DNA of 64,000 nucleotides from Pegoplata infirma (GCA_963921195.1 OY992539.1:130724682-130788681); one strand, 5' to 3'. Counted from the first letter of the stretch, positions 23,838 to 35,666 are shown. Notes: generated from the sequence alone by a model not told the origin. A program made the numbers and translations.

Positions 23838-24270
23838 ATCGGTCGAGCTGTTCTCGAGATATTCTACGTTCAAGAAATTCTACGTTCTACGTTCAAGATT
23901 TTTTTTTTTTAAATCTCAAAATTTCTTTATATTTACCCTTTCCTAGAGCTTGATACAATCTTTCATTTAAGCCTAATTTGAGCCAAATCCGACCATCTTA
24001 ACAGTGACGCCCTTCGATCAAAGTTTAGAATTTTTGGTGAAAGTTTCTGAAAAACCAAAACTTTTATCGATGGGCTACGCGGATTAAAATGATCGGATTT
24101 AGCTCAAATTAAGTTTTAATGAAAAACGGTCTCAAGCTCTATGAATGGGTCAAGATATAGAAATTTTGAGACTTTTTTTAAAAAAATTCTTGAACATAGA
24201 AAAAACCGACATTTTTTACGAATTGGAAATGACGGTATCTCGAAAACCGATCGACCGATTTTAATTTTTT
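23838..24270. repeat. Foldback of ~210-bp arms at the outer edge of the right arm
   Basis: Text from AAATCGGTCGAGCTGTTCTC onward to about 24045 is imperfectly complemented by 24062-24270 (ending CGATCGACCGATTTTAA). Shared landmarks are CTTGAACRTAG, AAATTTTGAGA, AGCTC and ATCGGATTT. The breakpoint of the 8 kb duplication (23846) lies at the outer edge of this hairpin-capable structure. Confidence 0.7.
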
Positions 24271-24705
24271 TTTTAACAAACATGATATGTCGACAGAAAC
24301 ATTTTTTTTTATTTCTAAAAATTTTTCAAAAATCCTAAACTTTGACCGACGGGCGCCAATCTGATTGGCCTCAATTGGGAAAATCGAAAGCTTAAAAAAA
24401 TGCTAGTCTAATATATCTTGTTTGTTTCTCTTGTCTGGCCAATATGGGTTAAATATATTTTTAAAGAATAAATAAATATATTTATTCTACATAAAAATTT
24501 GTTTTAAGTAAAATATTATTTTCCATTTGTTACAGAAAATAATTCTAAAACAACAAACACGCCCGAATTCATGTTTAATCATCCATTTAGTATTTTTTTG
24601 CAACAAAAGGTAATAAAAATACTTATAAACAAATAACCACAAAGTGACATGCAAGTAAATATTTAACAAGTGACCATAACATGTTTTTGAATATATGTGT
24701 GTGTA
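24271..24705. other. A/T-rich DNA, no gene recognised
   Basis: Nothing supported beyond the tail of the preceding repeat and a short (TG)n at 24695-24704. Confidence 0.4.
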
Positions 24706-25203
24706 TTAGGGTGTCACGGCTTTTTTTTTTTTAATTTCAAAATCATTAAAGGAATACAAATCAAATGGTCCGTACTGAAGAGGTTATTATGGGTACAATT
24801 ATGACAACATTTTTAAATGTCTTTTAGTTGGCACCAGGAACAAAAGCTACAAAAATTTATGTTTTTTACTGATCAAAATCGATTTTCTAAATTTTGTTAA
24901 AAAAATGAATACACAAAATTTACTTAATACATTCGTACATATTAAGTCAATTTAATTCTATTAAGCATGATCAAAACACAGCATTTGGTTTTATCAAATC
25001 GGAATTTTTTGGATTTCAAAAATCTTTTTCACGATATGTCCTAAAATTTCCTAATTTTTAGCCGAATTTGATAAAAGTATTTGAATATGAGTTTTTTTTT
25101 TTAAATTAAGGTTTGCTAACATTAAGCGCTGGTAGTTACCTAAAATTACAATTGCAAATTCCAGAAATTCTGAACTTTAAAAAAAAAAATCGGGACACCC
25201 TAA
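24706..25203. mobile_element. 498-bp MITE with TTAGGGTGTC ends
   Basis: Left TTAGGGTGTCACGG and right CGGGACACCCTAA are inverted repeats; TGTA flanks both sides (24702-24705 and 25204-25207). The interior is A/T-rich without a coding frame. Superfamily not assigned; a TGTA or a TA-type target site are both possible. Confidence 0.65.
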
Positions 25204-25420
25204 TGTAATGTATATAAATAACGGGGAACACTATGTTAACAAAACTTTAACAAATTGATTAAAATTATATTACAAATTTGTTATTAGTAGGTATGTGATC
25301 TTCATGCACAAAAAAAAAATAATATATGCGCATAAAATATGCACTTAAAGTATAAAATAGTTTTTTTTTTACAAAAAAAAAGTTTTTTCTAAAAATCATA
25401 ATTTTTCTACACAATTTAAA

Positions 25421-25680
25421 GATGTAATTCATAAAATCAACTGTAATTCGAAGATTATATTTTAAATTCAAAGATTTCATTTGCTATTCGAAGATTTTAT
25501 TTGTAATTCAAAGATTTAATTTTCGAATTACAGATGGAATTTTCGAATTATAAATGAAATTTTCGAATTACAAGTAGAATCTTCGAAATACATATAGGAA
25601 TCTACGAATAACAAATTAAATTTTCAAATTTTAAGTATAATCTTCAAATAACAACTGATTTTTTTCGAGTTACACCTGTA
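25421..25680. repeat. ~30-bp AATTCGAAGATTTTATTTG repeat cluster with internal inversion
   Basis: Units of (T)GTAATTCGAAGATTNNATTT run left to right up to about 25512, then the complement (AAATTTTCGAATTACAGATG) continues to about 25680. The same unit begins again at 63873 and runs to the window's end. Confidence 0.7.
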
Positions 25681-26577
25681 AATGTTGTAGTCAAAATTTT
25701 TTTTAATTTTTTTTATATTTTTAAGTCCAAAAAATTACAATCACTCAAAAGGTTTTCGCCCTTTATTACATTTGTATTCTTAACTGTTTGGGCCTGGGAG
25801 GAAGCGTTGAGAATTTTCTTTTGTTCATTTGGAAAGAAATATTATATCGATGTTTTTTAGACATGTGAATTGAGGATCATAAAAATTTGTTAATTAAAAC
25901 TGTTAGAGCTATCGCGTAGCTTTTAGGTATTCGGCGGTCGAATTTAAAGTGTTATAAGCAACAAAAAAGGCCTTTGAACTTTTTATTGTATCGGTATTAT
26001 TTATATGATCATTTTTAAATTTTCGGGAATGACAACTTTTTTAATATCCAAACATAGGACTCATTGAGTCACTCATCACCATAATAGCGCACCGGTGATA
26101 CTATGGGGATCTAAAGAGCCAAAAATGGCGCCCATTTGGCTGTATCTAGATTAGTTTTCGAGATATTGCCATTTTATATTTTTTGTAAAAAAAAATTTCT
26201 CAAGTTATTAAAAAATTTACTAAAACTGTTGAAAAAAAACTTTCTTAAAATATTGTATTAAAATATATTAAAATTTTTATTTTTTTAAGAGGATAAGACA
26301 TTTGATCCTTTTAATGATATACAGGTCGCGCTTGTAGCTTTTTTACGAAAATATACAAATTAAAGATTTTAAAATTATTAAAACTATTGTTAAAATGCAT
26401 TAAAATGGTCAAATGGAAAACATTTCACCAAAAACCAGAATTCTTTTGGAAACATTTTAAATTTCAGATAGATCTAGTGTGTTTTTCTAGTTATAGGTGT
26501 ACTACAAAAAACAAAACACAAAGAAGAACAAAAAAAAGTTCCTACATATATTTTTATATTTAGTCCATTTATGTATA
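25681..26577. other. A/T-rich DNA, no gene recognised
   Basis: No element end, RNA gene or coding frame can be supported. A slightly GC-richer part at 26050-26170 (CACCGGTGATACTATGGGG, GGCGCCC) is not recognised. Confidence 0.35.
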
Positions 26578-26972
26578 TACACACAGAAAAAAGAGCAGTT
26601 GGGCTTCAGTTGGAATTATAAAATTTCTATTACTAAATACATAATTTATTTCATCTTACTATTTTTTTACAGCTAGGGAAGAAAAACAATATTAATAAAT
26701 GTTAAAAAGCCTTATTGACCACATATTGGTTAGATAAACAAAATATTAAAAATCCAATACTGTTCCAGCAACCATTAGTACACGTAACCATTAAAAAAAC
26801 AAAAATTGGATATCACTATCGTTAATTTGTCTCTTGTAACAAAAATTGTTTTCTGCGACTAACGTCAAAAAAAAATATTCAAAATTATTTTATTTTTAAT
26901 CATTAACAATAATTACAAAAAAATTGTCAAAAAAAATACATTACAAAATACTTAAATAATTTAAAAAAAAAG

Positions 26973-27154
26973 GATCAAATATGGACAAATGAAGAATTCG
27001 TTCAAAATCGGTAAGTTTATTTATAACAAAAATATCGCTCTTAAATTGAATGACCTATTTATTTTTCAGAGATTCACAAGATGAATATTTTCAAATAACG
27101 TTGCAAAGGGGGAAGATAACAAAGACGGATAAAGATGACACATCAATGGGTTAG
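26973..27154 (+). pseudogene. Possible two-exon gene fragment, unknown protein
   Basis: Exon 1 (to 27010) is followed by GTAAGT at 27011 and exon 2 starts at 27070 after ATTTTTCAG, giving a 59-bp intron, a normal size for flies. Joined, the frame reads on across the junction (CG|A) for about 40 codons to TAG at 27152-27154. It includes the residues WTNEEFVQNR and DSQDEYFQITLQRGK, which are more varied than the low-complexity chance ORFs nearby. No start codon is seen and upstream DNA is A/T-rich with a stop at 26910, so at most this is the 3' end of a captured gene. I do not recognise the protein. It sits inside a TA-flanked element. Confidence 0.3.
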
Positions 27155-27310
27155 AAAATTATATTATATAGTATATTGCTAAGGAGTTAGGAATGATGAG
27201 TCCATGTTTTCCGAAAAACTTCCGGAACAAAAAATTTACTTTAAGAAAATATCGTAAGTAGAATCTGAGATTTTACAAAGAGATAAAAAAATGAGATTTA
27301 ATCTAACGCA

Positions 27311-30300
27311 AATTTCTCAAATACTCAGAATTTTAAATAGCAAAATGTCTCAGAATATTCAATAGAAAAAATGTCAGAGTCTGAGACTTCCTCTTTAGAA
27401 AAAAATGTCTCAGAATCTGAGACCTTTTCTGAGACAATTTTTCTATAGAAAAATTCTCTCAGAATCTGACACTTTTTCTATAAAAAAATTGTCTCAGAAT
27501 CTGAGACTTTTTCTATAGCAAAATTGTCTCAGAATCTGAGACTTTTTCTATAGAAAAATTGTCTCAGAATCTGAGACTTTTTCTATAGAAAAATTGTCTC
27601 AGAATCTGAGACTTTTTCTATAGAAAAATTGTCTCAGAATCTGAGACTTTTTCTATAGAAAAATTGTCTCAGAATCTGAGACTTTTTCTATAGAAAAATT
27701 GTCTCAGAATCTGAGACTTTTTCTATAGAAAAATTGTCTCAGAATCTGAGACTTTTTCTATAGAAAAATTGTCTCAGAATCTGAGACTTTTTCTATAGAA
27801 AAATTGTCTCAGAATCTGAGACTTTTTCTATAGAAAAATTGTCTCAGAATCTGAGACTTTTTCTATAGAAAAATTGTCTCAGAATCTGAGACTTTTTCTA
27901 TAGAAAAATTGTCTCAGAATCTGAGACTTTTTCTATAGAAAAATTGTCTCAGAATCTGAGACTTTTTCTATAGAAAAATTGTCTCAGAATCTGAGACTTT
28001 TTCTATAGAAAAATTGTCTCAGAATCTGAGACTTTTTCTATAGAAAAATTGTCTCAGAATCTGAGACTTTTTCTATAGAAAAATTGTCTCAGAATCTGAG
28101 ACTTTTTCTATAGAAAAATTGTCTCAGAATCTGAGACTTTTTCTATAGAAAAATTGTCTCAAAATCTGAGACTTTTTCTATAGAAAAATTGTCTCAGAAT
28201 CTGAGACTTTTTCTATAGAAAAATTGTCTCAGAATCTGAGACTTTTTCTATAGAAAAATTGTCTCAGAATCTGAGACTTTTTCTATAGAAAAATTGTCTC
28301 AGAATCTGAGACTTTTTCTATAGAAAAATTGTCTCAGAATCTGAGACTTTTTCTATAGAAAAATTGTCTCAGAATCTGAGACTTTTTCTATAGAAAAATT
28401 GTCTCAGAATCTGAGACTTTTTCTATAGAAAAATTGTCTCAGAATCTGAGACTTTTTCTATAGAAAAATTGTCTCAGAATCTGAGACTTTTTCTATAGAA
28501 AAATTGTCTCAGAATCTGAGACTTTTTCTATAGAAAAATTGTCTCAGAATCTGAGACTTTTTCTATAGAAAAATTGTCTCAGAATCTGAGACTTTTTCTA
28601 TAGAAAAATTGTCTCAGAATCTGAGACTTTTTCTATAGAAAAATTGTCTCAGAATCTGAGACTTTTTCTATAGAAAAATTGTCTCAGAATCTGAGACTTT
28701 TTCTATAGAAAAATTGTCTCAGAATCTGAGACTTTTTCTATAGAAAAATTGTCTCAGAATCTGAGACTTTTTCTATAGAAAAATTGTCTCAGAATCTGAG
28801 ACTTTTTCTATAGAAAAATTGTCTCAGAATCTGAGACTTTTTCTATAGAAAAATTGTCTCAGAATCTGAGACTTTTTCTATAGAAAAATTGTCTCAGAAT
28901 CTGAGACTTTTTCTATAGAAAAATTGTCTCAGAATCTGAGACTTTTTCTATAGAAAAATTGTCTCAGAATCTGAGACTTTTTCTATAGAAAAATTGTCTC
29001 AGAATCTGAGACTTTTTCTATAGAAAAATTGTCTCAGAATCTGAGACTTTTTCTATAGAAAAATTGTCTCAGAATCTGAGACTTTTTCTATAGAAAAATT
29101 GTCTCAGAATCTGAGAATTTTTCTATAGAAAAATTGTCTCAGAATCTGAGACTGTTTCTATAGAAAAATTGTCTCAGAATCTGAGACTATTTCTATAGAA
29201 AAATTGTCTCAGAATCTGAGACTATTTCTATAGAAAAATTGTCTCAGAATCTGAGACTATTTCTATAGAAAAATTGTCTCAGAATCTGAGACTTTTTCTA
29301 TAGAAAAATTGTCTCAGAATCTGAGACTTTTTCTATAGAAAAATTGTCTCAGAAGCTGAGACTATTTCTATAGAAAAATTGTCTCAGAAGCTGAGACTTT
29401 TTCTATAGAAAAATTGTTTCAGAATCTGATACTTTTTCTTTAGAAAAATTGTTTCAGAATCTGATACTTTTTCTTTAGAAAAATTGTTTCAGAATCTGAG
29501 ATTTTTCTATAGAAAAAAACGTCTCAGAATCTGAGAATTATCCTATAGAAAAAATGTCTTAGAATCTGAGAATTTTTCTATAGAAAAAATGTCTCAGAAT
29601 CTGAGAATTTTTCTATAGAAAAAATGTCTCAGAATCTGAGAATTTTTCTCTAGGAAAAATGTCTCCGAATCTGAGAATTTTTTTATAGAAAAAATGTCTC
29701 AGATTATGAGATTTTTTTTTTTAAAAACTTGTCTTTGAATCTGAGACTTTTTCAATAGAAACTTTATAGGCTTTTTCTTAAGAAAAAGTTTCTCAGAATC
29801 TCAGACTTTTCTATACAAAAAATCTCGGATTTTTAAACACTTTTTCTGTAGAAAAATTCTCTGGTTTTGAGACATTTTTTCTATAAAAAAAATCTCTGAT
29901 TCTGAGACATTTTTTCTATAGAAAAAGTTTCAGATTCTGAGACATTTTTTCTAAAGAAAAATTCTCAGATTCTGAGACATTTTTTCTAGACTCTGAGATA
30001 TTTTTTCTATAGAAAAAGTCTCAGACTCTACGAAATTTTTTTTTATAGAAAAATTCTCAGTTTCTAAAACATTTTTTCCATAGAAAAAGTTTTAGACTCT
30101 GAGACTTTTTTGCTATAGAAAAAGTTTCAGATTCTTACACATTTTTCCTATAGAAGAAGTCTGAGGTTCTGAGACATATTTGTTATAGAAAAAGTCACAG
30201 ATTCGATACGAAAAGTCTGAGATTCTGGGAATTTTTTTCTGTAGAAAAAGATTCAGATTCTGATACACATTTTCTATATAAAAGTCTCAGGTGCTGAGAC

Positions 30301-30315
30301 CTTTTCTGAGAATTT
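27311..30315. repeat. 35-bp palindromic minisatellite array
   Basis: The unit joins TTTTTCTATAGAAAAA (a perfect palindrome) to GTCTCAGAATCTGAGAC (palindromic around a single central A). From about 27500 to 29110 some 45 units are nearly identical; one carries CAAAATCTGAG near 28159. Toward both edges the units diverge in sequence and length (27311-27480 and 29110-30315), as expected for arrays homogenised by unequal exchange in the middle. Every unit can form two hairpins. No coding frame. The same motifs, far more decayed, lie at 9361-10440 and 19186-20266. Confidence 0.95.
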
Positions 30316-30649
30316 TTTTTATAAAAAATATTCTTAAAAATTGTAGAAGTAAAATCAACTTTTGTAAATATTCTTGTAAAATTAACTTATTTAATAAATA
30401 TATTACAAAAAAACATGAATTTTGTATTTTTATTTTACGGTTGAAGTAGCATATTAATAAAATATTTTAGTTGTGGTGCTATAATATCGGTCATAACAAC
30501 CATTTCTTACCAATTAAATAAAACGAAATTCGGTAGATCGGAATAAAATTATTAGTAATCACAACTGATAAAAGTGATAGTTGGCTGGACTACAAAAATT
30601 TGGTTGGTTCTAAATTTGGTTGGCACAACGAATCCGTTTTCTGTGTGTA

Positions 30650-31479
30650 CCTACAAATTGAAACAATTTGTGTAAAGAATCGAATTCAAGGTCATAAATA
30701 TTTACACCCTTCACTTACAATTTAACTTTTCTATTCCGTTTGTAACAAAATTAGTCTAGGACCATGTAAGATATTTTCATAATCTACAATTGATTTTAAA
30801 TCTATTATTAAAAACACGGTAACATTCGAAAATTATGATGGAGGTGGTTTTCAATTTTGACAAATGCCGTTTAGCTGAATTTGATGTTAAGTGTTTATAA
30901 AATCATTTTGTGATTTTGTTTTAGCAAGTCATCTACTGCAATTGATTTTATGGTAATCAAAAAAAAAATATATATATAAATAATGTAAAAAAGATGTTAT
31001 TCTTACAAGCGATTGCTTTTGTAACATTTTCCAAAAAAAAAAACATTAATTCTAGAATATTCGTTTGGCAACCGGTTACTTGAAACAGAAAAATAAGTTA
31101 ACAATACGTTTGAGAAGTGTGCCAATATATTCAGCATTGCCAAATAAAGCGCTTTTACTTGTTTTTAATAAATTTAATTTTATTTATTTCACAACAATTA
31201 AATAAAAAAACAACACTTTAAATAAACAATAACTTTACGTTGAATAAATGCTTGCACTAATTAAAGGAAATATTCAAAGAATGTAATATATTAATTTAAA
31301 ATTTCAAATAGAATTAAACACTTAAATATAGAGCACAGGTATTGAAAAACACTAACGAGGAAGGTATCCAACAACTAACAATCCGAGATTTCTGAAGTTT
31401 ATATAAAGTTCAATTGTTGACGTTTAAGATTTTATAAAAACTGTTTAGAAGAATTTAAACAATAAAATTAAAAAAAAAA
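30650..31479. other. A/T-rich DNA with a decayed mini-me trace
   Basis: Around 30700-30800 ACCCTTCACTTACAA, TTCCGTTTGTAACA, GTCTAGGACCATGTAAG and TGATTTTAAATC recall a mini-me 3' region, strongly decayed. Nothing else is recognised. Confidence 0.35.
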
Positions 31480-32387
31480 ACAAGTAGAAAAGTTAAATTC
31501 GACTTGGCCGAATCTATGAATACCCTCCACAATGCCCTTTTTAAGTGATAGTAAATTATCGAACGTGAAATAATAAAATTTTTGATTAGAAATATTTTAT
31601 TTTGTGTAAAAAAAAATTTTTTTTAGCTATTTTTGAAAAAAAAAAAAAAATAATTTACTAATTTTTTTTTTTGAGTGTAAAATTTTTTTTGAGTATAAAA
31701 TTTTTTTCGGGTTTACTTTTTTTTTTGTTTTGGTATAAAAATATTTTTGAGTGACAAAAATACGTTGCAAAATATTTTTGTGACTTACCAATGTTTTTAA
31801 AACAGGTTTAACGGGTTTTCAACACGTGTATTTAAGGTGAAGCTAATCGGGTTTAACGGGTTTTCAACACTTGTATTTAAGGTGAAGCTAATCTGAAATT
31901 CACGGTTTTCCTAATAACTTTTGAGCCACTGGACCGATTTGGCTGAAATTTAATACGAACTAGGCTCGAAGAACGACAAATATAAATGCCAAGCTTCAGT
32001 ATCCTCAGAATTGCCTTTCGAAAGTTATAGTGCTTTTTATCTCGTAAATTCACGAAAAACCCTTGCCGAAATTCAGTCTTTTGCTCATAACTTCTGAACC
32101 ACTGGACCGATTTCGCTGGATTGGAATACCAACCTGACCAGGTAAATGCCCAACATATGTGCCAAACTTCAGGAGCCTCCGTAAAGTCTTTCAAAAGTTA
32201 ACATGTTTTCAACAGACAGACAGACGGACAGACGGACGGACGGACGGACATCGCTAGATCGTCTTAAAATCTATCGAGGATCATGAATATATATACCTAA
32301 TGGGGTCCTAAACCAATATTTCGAGGTGTTACAAACGGAATGACAAACTTATATATACCCTCTATCACTAGAGTGGAGGGTATAAAA
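31480..32387 (+). mobile_element. Complete mini-me family A element
   Basis: Starts ACAAGTAGAAAAGTTAAATT, then a GCC/GGCC-type palindrome and ATACCCTCCACAATG. Then come TTTGAGTGTAAAA repeats, a ~320-bp block of two diverged repeats, a (CAGACGGA)n tract at 32213-32251, GACATCGCTAGATCG, a short TATATA tract and the terminal hairpin ACCCTC...GAGGGTATAAA. A 45-bp tandem duplication (GGTTTAACGGGTTTTC...) lies at 31805-31894. The minus-strand 105-codon frame (31877-32194) corresponds to that of the arm copies. (GTCY)n plus (TA)n cores are the described hallmark of dipteran mini-me elements. Confidence 0.8.
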
Positions 32388-32471
32388 ACATTGCTTGAAC
32401 GTTATCATGTTCGTTCCGTGTGAAAAATTATCCTCGTTAACCCTAAATTATCCCTTGAGGGTTAACGAGTA

Positions 32472-33303
32472 GAGTATCCAAAAAACCGCCGATTTTCAAA
32501 AACCGGTTTTCGGTTTATTCGAAAAATCTAAAATTTAAAAAACCGGTTTCGGTATTTATATAAAAAACCGGTCAACCGTTTTTTTCGGTTTTTTGATAAT
32601 TTTAGATTTTTATTTAAAAAAACGAAATTTGTTAATTAAATAGCAGAAAATAAGATACAAAATTATTTTATTAACTTCACTTAAAACATAAAAAACGTTT
32701 GTTTCTATATTCTAAAATAATCAGGGTATTCACTTCAGAAATTTTTGGCCCTTGCAACAGTGCAATATTGGAACTTTTTTTTAAACAATTTTAATAAAAT
32801 TTTTATTTTTTTATTACCTTTTATATGATGCGTCGTTGCAAGAAAATATTCATAATTTATTTTAATAGTAATACAATTGCTTCTATTCACAAAGAAACTA
32901 GCAAAAAAGTTGTAATTTTGAAATTGTGCAATTTTGCAAGACTAAAATTTCTAACGTTAATTCCAATAATGTTTTAGAAATAAAAAGCAATTTTTGAGTT
33001 CTGGTTGTGTTAGAGTTTTTGATTATTTTTAATAAAATTTGATTTTTGTTTAAAATTCACGTTCGATTTTTGTTTTGCAAAATATCGCTTAAAATTTTGG
33101 ACCAAAATTGCTTCCAATTTTTTCTATAAATTACAAAGTGACACCAATGTTTTTGGTTTTCATAAAAAAAAAATAAACCGGTTAAACCGACATAAAAACA
33201 CCGGTTTTTCGAATAACCGAATTTGAATAAAAACCGAAACCGGTCGGGTTTTTGAAAATGAAAAAACCGGTCCACCGGTTTTCGGTTTCGGTTTTGGATA
33301 CTC
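32472..33303. mobile_element. TA-flanked 832-bp element with GAGTATCCAAAA ends
   Basis: GAGTATCCAAAAAACCG at the left and CGGTTTTGGATACTC at the right are inverted; TA flanks both sides (32470-32471, 33304-33305). Dense AAACCGGTTTTCGGTTT motifs lie in the first and last ~120 bp. A 72-codon minus-strand frame (33057-33275) overlaps the repeat text and is not credible. A relative rich in the same motifs lies at 43690-44700. Confidence 0.75.
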
Positions 33304-33419
33304 TATTAACGAGATAAAGTTAAGAGGATAAAATATTTTGAGTGAAAAAAGAAATTTTAATAAAAATTAGTTTGAATGAAAGAATGTATAGATTAAAAAT
33401 AGTGAGTGAAAATAATTTT

Positions 33420-34400
33420 TGTGAACCTGTTTTCACCGAAGGATCAAAATTTCAAGTTTTAAGGACCATTATTTCAGGACATATAAAAAGAACCAAAAGT
33501 AAACATTTTGTACTCCTTCAGAAACGGAATTTCCAAAAAATAATTTTTCCGGAATGTTTTTTTCACCGAAGGATCCTATATTTCAAGTTTTAAGTGTTCA
33601 GGATCATAATTTCCAAAAAATATTTAAAGTATTTAAAGCACACTTTTTTAAAAAGTACTTTTTCCAGAGTGTTAATTGCACCAAAGGATCCTACATTCCA
33701 TGCTTCAAGTTTCTAGAATCATTATTTTAGGATATATAAAAAGTACTAATTGAATTTTCAAGAAATACTTATTCCAGAATGTACTTTTCACCGAAGGACT
33801 TAATATTCTAAATTTCAAATTTTTGTGGCCATTATTTTAGGAAACAAAAAGGCAGCAAAATATAATTTTTTACCCCGTTACTTAAAATCAACATTGACAA
33901 ACCTAAGCCTTAGGGGATCTATTTTTCCAAGTTTTTTTCCCCTTTTGTCACCCTTAGAAGCGGAATTGCCAAAAAGTACTGTTTTCAGAGTCCTACATTC
34001 AAAATTTCAAGTTTCTGGACCGTTGTTTGAGAGAACATAAAAAGTACCAACGGAATTTGCAAAAAGTACTTTTTTCAGAATGTTTTTTCACTAAAAAATT
34101 CTATATTCTAAGTATCAAGTTTTTGTAGCCATTATTTCAGGAAATAAAAGGGTTGCAAAAGTACAGTTGTATACCCCGTTACTTATAATAAACATTGGCA
34201 AACCCCAGACTTAGGGGATCTTATTTTCGGGAGGTTAACCTACATGCAAAAATTTCAAGTTTTTAAGTAAAACCATTATTTCTGGAAAAAAGTACAAAAA
34301 TTACACTTTTTTACCCTTTTTTCCCAAAAAGTATTTTTTCAGAATATTTTGTAAATGAAGGAACAACAATCTAAACTTTAAGTTTCCGAAACCATTATTT
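33420..34400. repeat. Degenerate tandem repeat with TTTTCACCGAAGGATC
   Basis: TTTTCACCGAAGGATC-like motifs recur at about 33429, 33563, 33678, 33788, 34084 and 34350. Each is followed by TTCAAGTTT and then CATTATTTCAGGA-ATAAAAAG and AAAAAGTAC. Spacing varies between about 100 and 300 bp. Two larger variants insert ACCCCGTTACTTA...TTAGGGGATC (33872 and 34171). No coding function is supported; the 71-83 codon frames here are chance. Confidence 0.6.
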
Positions 34401-35251
34401 CAGGATATATAAAAATTACCAAAAGTTTTTTTTTTCCTATAGTTATGCAAACTAGAAAAATATAGATTCAAACGATACCCTCGTTTTCGCATAATTCAAA
34501 AAAAAAATTGGCTTACACCGGAAAAATTTAATAAATAGGAATACTGACACAAAATGTCGCTCTTGTGAGCATTTCACTTTAACTTACTGTTACTGTAGTG
34601 TGAAGAACAAAAAATTCTACGCAATGGTAAAGTTTGCATAAAATAAAGTAAATGAATATAAGTTACATGCATTTGAGTAAATATGCAAAATTCAGTTTTT
34701 ATACATTTTTTAGTTTATTGAGTGGAAACCAGTTTACAAATTTTGAAATATTGTTCGATTCTCGATATTTTACATTTATTTTCCATGAAAAATTGCGCGC
34801 TGACACCGAAAATGAAGCCAAAAAGTTAAAAAGTAGAAAAGTTTTTAAGATATTGCCAAATTCCCCATTTATAAAAGTGATTTTGAATAACTAAAAATAT
34901 CTCCAGACAAAATCGGGAGATTTAAATTTTGTTTTCTTTTTAATTAAAGCTTAACCCTGCTGTTAGGTTAAGCCCATTTGGTCCAATTTTTGGATTGTTT
35001 CCTTTGTAACTTTTGAACGGTGATATATACTGGCTTAGTTTTTTTGCTCATTGGGTCTTTTTATAAAACAATGTTATTTACAAAAAACCTAGGTTCTGAC
35101 TTAAACCAGGACTGAGAAAAATAAAAAATTACGTATCTTAGGTTAAGGGACCATTTGGTCCATAGTATATTTTCTCCTGCGATTTCGATAGCTGGAGCCC
35201 ATGAAACGTCGATTTCAGAAAATATGATGCACGCATTCAAAGCGGGTATTC

Positions 35252-35666
35252 CAGCAAAACTTTTAAATGGTCACGGTTATGTAATGCATTACCATGTAAT
35301 GCATAGCAAAAAAAATCAAAAATATGCATTTTTTCTCTATCGTTTACCAAAGGCATAACTTTTTTATATTTTTCACGCATTATGTAAACCTCATGCATTA
35401 CTTTGAGTCTTATCCCAAACAAAAATCATTAATCCAGTATAGAATAAGCAACCTTACAATACCCTATACTGGATTGATGCTTTTTGTTTGGGATGTCGCT
35501 AAAAGTAATGCATGAGTTTTACATAATTTTACATGAAAAATAAATAAAGTGAATGCCTATGGTAAGCGGTAAGCGAAAATTAATGCACATTTTTTAATTT
35601 TTTTTTTTGGCTATGAATTACATGGTAATGCATTACATAGCCGTTAACATGTTTAAGGTTTTGCTG
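35252..35666. mobile_element. 415-bp foldback CAGCAAAA element nested in the piggyBac-like element
   Basis: CAGCAAAACTTTTAAATGG at the left and CTTAAGGTTTTGCTG-type text at the right are inverted. Next come GGTTATGTAATGCATTACCA and its complement. The complementarity continues nearly to the centre (ATCCAGTATAG...CTATACTGGAT), so almost the entire element is a palindrome. Overlapping ORFs on both strands at 35155-35515 are shadows of this symmetry. Confidence 0.75.

Larger units (their letters stand above)
15763..23846 (-). repeat. Right arm of the large inverted duplication (8.08 kb)
   Basis: Reverse complement of 5781-13852. At its outer end the sequence runs on smoothly into a related repeat (CGATTTT/CTCGAGATAT motifs, 23846-24270), whereas the left arm's outer end is an abrupt join. 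I infer that this arm is the original and the left one the copy. Differences seen by eye are a 14-bp tandem duplication at 17426-17453 and a few bases near 17450-17505. Confidence 0.9.
26580..30647. mobile_element. TA-flanked element (4.07 kb) carrying a minisatellite
   Basis: Starts CACACAGAAAA after TA (26578-26579) and ends TTTTCTGTGTG before TA (30648-30649). Short inverted termini with a TA duplication are the mark of Tc1/mariner-type insertion. Just inside the ends, AGTTGG/CCAACC motifs recur. The interior holds the spliced-looking ORF fragment (26973-27154) and the 35-bp array. No transposase is visible, so it would be nonautonomous. Confidence 0.6.

Noticed and set aside
5781..23846. 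A giant terminal-inverted-repeat transposon (Maverick-like)
   Set aside because: The arms hold several complete unrelated elements, there is no gene set in the 1.9 kb spacer, and no target duplication surrounds the outer ends.
23593..23946. 117-codon frame with a proline run
   Set aside because: Crosses the poly-C tract, the mini-me 5' end and the duplication breakpoint; no biological unit corresponds to it.
27311..30315. CRISPR-like array
   Set aside because: The 35-bp units are contiguous with no unique spacers, and the context is eukaryotic. It is a minisatellite.
33342..34040. Frames of 71-83 codons as exons
   Set aside because: They lie in a degenerate tandem repeat and have no splice or domain support.
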